A DNA stretch of 50,115 nt from Ferrovum sp. (GTDB lineage: Bacteria > Pseudomonadota > Gammaproteobacteria > Burkholderiales > Ferrovaceae): positions 1 through 50,115 of the forward strand of contig JAAGNR010000053.1 of the NCBI GenBank assembly GCA_010435995.1, read 5' to 3'. Under the pieces are notes generated by a model. That model worked only from the letters and a program-made list of their open reading frames with translations, was not told the DNA's origin and did no database searches. Positions 47,185 to 50,115 of this stretch are shown piece after piece. A program made the position numbers and the translations under genes. Numbering within the stretch: the stretch's first letter is position 1; each line of letters starts with the position of its first letter.

Positions 47185-48188
47185 CCAATGGTCCGGTGAT
47201 GTTGGATGTGGCCGGACTGGAGATTCAGCCCGAGGAACGCGAGTTATTGACACACCCTGCCACGGGTGGGGTGATTCTCTTCACGCGGAATTATGAGTCT
47301 CCAGTACAGCTCCAACGATTGACCCAGGCTCTGAGGCAGATCAATCCCGACCTGGTGGTGGCGGTGGACCATGAAGGGGGCCGAGTGCAACGTTTCCGCG
47401 AAGGGTTTACCCCCATTCCCGCCATGGGCCTGCTGGGTCAGGAAGCAGACCGCGATGGGGCTGCGGCAGAGCGCTGGGCTGAGGCCTGTGGGGAAGTCAT
47501 GGCCTGGGAGTTGGCCCAACGGGGGGTGGATTTTTCATTTACCCCGGTGCTCGATCTCGATTATGGCCATAGTACCATTATTGGCAATCGCGCCTTTCAC
47601 CGCCAACCGCCAGTGGTCAGCAGACTGGCACAGGCCCTGTGTCGCGGACTGCAGGCTCAAGGCATGGCGGCAGTGGCGAAACATTTCCCCGGGCACGGCT
47701 TTGTGGAAGTGGATTCCCATCTGGGTTTGCCCACGGATGAGCGGTCTCTGGAGCAACTCGAGCATGAGGATCTGGTGCCTTTTGCTGCCCTGATTCGTTC
47801 TGGGGTAACAGCCATCATGCCAGGCCATTTGTTATTTCCCCAGGTAGCGCCTGAGCCCGCGGGGTTTTCGCCGTTCTGGTTAACGACAGTGTTACGTCAC
47901 AAAATGGGATTCTCGGGCATGATCGTGAGTGATGATTTGACCATGGGTGGAGCTGCAAGGTGCCGATCCATAGAGGCGCGTGCGCATCAGGCACTGGCAG
48001 CAGGATGCGATGGGGTGCTGGTATGCAATGATTCGGCAGCGGCGGGGCGGGTTCTGACAGCATTGGAAACTTTTTCCGAATCTCCGCAACCACGCGTTCC
48101 ATGGCGGGTATTGCGTCAGCGTGCCGAGAAATTGTCGGCAGAGCGCTATCAGGATGCGGTGCGCGTGCTGCAGCAACAGGGGGCATGA
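47181..48188 (+). CDS. nagZ: Beta-N-acetylhexosaminidase NagZ
   Basis: A 335-residue cytoplasmic GH3 glycosidase (EC 3.2.1.52) that frees GlcNAc from anhydromuropeptides during murein recycling. Signature segments are DHEGGRVQRF (63-72), AVAKHFPGHG with the acid/base His (about 166-172) and IVSDDLTMGG with the nucleophile Asp (about 249). Functionally it joins ldcA, encoded at 6728, in the recycling pathway. Confidence 0.95.
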   Translation: MTNGPVMLDVAGLEIQPEERELLTHPATGGVILFTRNYESPVQLQRLTQALRQINPDLVVAVDHEGGRVQRFREGFTPIPAMGLLGQEADRDGAAAERWAEACGEVMAWELAQRGVDFSFTPVLDLDYGHSTIIGNRAFHRQPPVVSRLAQALCRGLQAQGMAAVAKHFPGHGFVEVDSHLGLPTDERSLEQLEHEDLVPFAALIRSGVTAIMPGHLLFPQVAPEPAGFSPFWLTTVLRHKMGFSGMIVSDDLTMGGAARCRSIEARAHQALAAGCDGVLVCNDSAAAGRVLTALETFSESPQPRVPWRVLRQRAEKLSAERYQDAVRVLQQQGA

Positions 48189-48191
48189 TTC

Positions 48192-49157
48192 ATGGGATTG
48201 GGGCATTCTCACAGACATCACGGTGGCGCACATTCCCATTCGGCTGCGGCGACGCCGGTAGCCTCCGAGCATCTGTACCATGATCCCGCAGATCATGTGC
48301 ATCATGGCGCTCGACCGGCCACTACCCGTGCCATGATTGCGGCGTTGGTATTGACCACACTGTTTGCTGCAGTGGAAGGCTTTACCGGCTGGTGGTCGGG
48401 ATCCCTGGCCCTGCTTTCCGACTCTGGACACATGGTGTCGGATGCCTTATCCCTGGGGTTAGGCACTCTGGCGGTGTGGATCGGCAAGCGCCCTCCCAGT
48501 CAACGCCACAGTTATGGTCTGCAACGAGCGGAAATCATCGCCGCATTGTTGAATGGATTACTGCTACTCGGGGTGATCATCGTCATCGCTGTTGAAGCGT
48601 TTTCGCGGATTACCCACCCCCAACCCGTACAACCCTTGCCCGTCATGGGGGTGGCAACTTTGGGCATGATTCTCAATGCCGTCAATGGATGGATTTTGTC
48701 ACGCATGGAAAAGGGCCTCAATACGCGGGCTTTACTGATTCATGTGTTGGGGGATTTTTTGGGCTCCCTGGCGGCATTGGTGGCGGGGGTAATCATCTGG
48801 CAAACCGGCTGGATGCCCATCGATCCCTTGTTGTCCCTAGTGGTGGCAGGGCTGATGTTGAATTCCACGGTTCAGATTCTGTCGGAATCGTTGCACGTCT
48901 TGATGGAGGGTGTTCCCGATTCGATTTCCCTGGGTGAGGTGGGAGATAAGCTGACCCATACTCCTGGCATCATCGCTGTTCACGATCTGCATATCTGGAC
49001 ATTGACCTCGGGGATGATGGCGCTTTCGGCCCATATTGAAGTGGACAATCTGGAAGATTGGCCACATTTGCTGGAAACGTTGCGGGGCATGTTGATGGGT
49101 GATCATGACATCGATCAGATCACCTTGCAGCCAGAATTGCGGCGGAGCCATGGCTGA
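48192..49157 (+). CDS. Cation diffusion facilitator (CzcD/ZitB-type zinc exporter)
   Basis: A 321-residue CDF antiporter with six predicted helices and a C-terminal cytoplasmic domain. The N-terminal tail is histidine-rich (about ten His in 40 residues), and the metal site residues are H80/D84 in SDSGHMVSDAL and H185/D189 in HVLGDFLGS, the HD-HD pattern of Zn-type CDFs. It likely exports Zn2+ and related ions. It is placed three bases after nagZ and overlaps uvrC by eight bases. Confidence 0.93.
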   Translation: MGLGHSHRHHGGAHSHSAAATPVASEHLYHDPADHVHHGARPATTRAMIAALVLTTLFAAVEGFTGWWSGSLALLSDSGHMVSDALSLGLGTLAVWIGKRPPSQRHSYGLQRAEIIAALLNGLLLLGVIIVIAVEAFSRITHPQPVQPLPVMGVATLGMILNAVNGWILSRMEKGLNTRALLIHVLGDFLGSLAALVAGVIIWQTGWMPIDPLLSLVVAGLMLNSTVQILSESLHVLMEGVPDSISLGEVGDKLTHTPGIIAVHDLHIWTLTSGMMALSAHIEVDNLEDWPHLLETLRGMLMGDHDIDQITLQPELRRSHG

Positions 49158-50115
49158 AACGGATTCGGTGGCATCGTTTCGAGAAACGTTGCCCCCTCGT
49201 CCTGGAGTCTATCGTTATTTTGATGCCCAAGGCCAACTCTTGTATGTGGGCAAAGCCCGCAACCTGAAGCGACGGGTCAATTCCTATTTTCAACGGGAGT
49301 CAGAGAACCCACGTATTCGCCTGCTGGTTTCCCTGATTGCAGACATTCAGGTGACCTTGACGGTGTCAGAAACGGAAGCGTTGTTGTTAGAGAGCAATCT
49401 CATCAAAACCCATCAACCGCGTTTCAATATCCTCTTTCGGGATGATAAAAGCTACCCTTATCTGCAGATCACAGCCCATGATTCGCCTCGTTTGGCGTAC
49501 TATCGCGGCAAACTTTCCCCCCCCCACGCGTATTTCGGTCCCTATCCCAATGCGTGGGCTGCCCGGGAAGCCTTACAGCATCTGCAGAAACTTTTTCTCC
49601 TGAGAACCTGTGAAGACAGCGTATTCCGCCATCGTACCCGCGCCTGTCTGCTGTATCAGGTCAAGCGCTGTTCTGGACCGTGCGTCGACCATATCACGCC
49701 CGACGAGTATGGCAAAGCCGTGGAATTGGCGAAGGATTTTCTGGCTGGGCGGGAAAGTCAGGTGTTGACGGAGTTGCGCGAAACCATGAATCAGGCCGCT
49801 GAGGCCATGGAATACGAACGTGCAGCGCGCTTGAGGGATCGCCTGGCACTGATTCAGCAGGTGCTGGCGCAGCAAACGGTGACCACGGGAACGGCTCGGG
49901 ATGTGGATATCCTGGCCTTGATCCAGCGCGACGGGGAAGCCATTCTCAATTTGACCATGATTCGCCAGGGGCGCCATATTGGGGACCGCAATGTGTTTCC
50001 CGAGCATGCTCAGGCGTTCTCTCTGAATGACATTCGGGATGCTTTTCTCAGCCACCATTACGAAGATCACCCACCCCCCCGTTTGCTGGTATCCAATCTG
50101 GATGCACCCCCCCCC
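49150..50115 (+). CDS. uvrC: Excinuclease ABC subunit C (partial, cut by window end)
   Basis: The frame is open from ATG 49150 to the last base, 322 codons of an expected 600 or so. Visible are the N-terminal GIY-YIG nuclease domain (PPRPGVYRYF at 16-24, LYVGKARNLKRRVN at 31-44), the cysteine-rich region with CLLYQVKRCSGPC, and the UVR domain (EAMEYERAARLRDRL, about 215-230) that binds UvrB. The C-terminal RNase H-like nuclease and HhH domains lie outside. The window ends in a run of nine C. Confidence 0.96.
   Translation, partial: MAETDSVASFRETLPPRPGVYRYFDAQGQLLYVGKARNLKRRVNSYFQRESENPRIRLLVSLIADIQVTLTVSETEALLLESNLIKTHQPRFNILFRDDKSYPYLQITAHDSPRLAYYRGKLSPPHAYFGPYPNAWAAREALQHLQKLFLLRTCEDSVFRHRTRACLLYQVKRCSGPCVDHITPDEYGKAVELAKDFLAGRESQVLTELRETMNQAAEAMEYERAARLRDRLALIQQVLAQQTVTTGTARDVDILALIQRDGEAILNLTMIRQGRHIGDRNVFPEHAQAFSLNDIRDAFLSHHYEDHPPPRLLVSNLDAPPP

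Overview
This window is a bacterial chromosome segment, almost certainly from a proteobacterium and most likely a betaproteobacterium. The evidence is gene order and protein character: rpoE-rseA-rseB-mucD-lepA-lepB-rnc-era-recO-pdxJ-acpS-nagZ, sdhCDAB-sdhE-gltA-sucA-sucB-lpdA-zapE, and a cyoABCDE-type quinol oxidase. The methylene-/methenyl-tetrahydrofolate enzyme pair of the MtdB/FchA type fits methylotrophic or chemolithotrophic relatives (a Nitrosomonadales- or Ferrovales-like organism is possible, but this is inference). Coding density is very high. Many genes overlap by 1-11 bases, so most of the window is a few long operons.

Layout. Positions 1-1.2 kb are a decayed mobile-element scar: three short motifs at 23-bp spacing, a 3'-truncated tnpB joined in frame to the C-terminal half of a tyrosine recombinase, and an intact tRNA-His on the minus strand. 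From 1.3 to 2.65 kb lie a spermidine-synthase-fold protein and a PuuD-type membrane protein. From 2.85 to 5.5 kb is an isolated virB8-virB9-virB10 set with no other type IV secretion genes. From 5.5 to 9.9 kb are aroC and ldcA (minus) and leuCD (plus), followed by the remnant of a COG4705-type membrane protein gene. From 10.0 to 14.8 kb is the cytochrome bo3 operon cyoABCDE (minus).

From 15 to 30.3 kb is a citric-acid-cycle region. acnA-mdh is transcribed leftward and ends at a good intrinsic terminator. sdhCDAB-sdhE-gltA-sucAB-lpdA-zapE is transcribed rightward from the shared upstream region. With the bo3 oxidase, this gives succinate to quinone to oxygen electron flow in one neighbourhood. 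From 30.2 to 37.1 kb is a mixed region: a Rid protein, 5-formyl-tetrahydrofolate cyclo-ligase, an RluF-like pseudouridine synthase, a DmdC-like acyl-CoA dehydrogenase, MtdB-like and FchA C1 enzymes, and a convergent ETF-ubiquinone oxidoreductase. From 37.2 to 50.1 kb are the sigma-E envelope-stress operon and the lepA-lepB-rnc-era-recO-pdxJ-acpS-nagZ operon, followed by a cation diffusion facilitator and a uvrC cut by the window end.

The most unusual items are the orphan virB8-9-10 locus, the mtdB-fchA pair near another folate gene, two candidate structured leaders (before the gene at 1312 and before lepA), and the tnpB/integrase fusion scar beside tRNA-His. I found no complete undescribed defence or mobile system. 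No stretch longer than about 290 bases lacks a gene.
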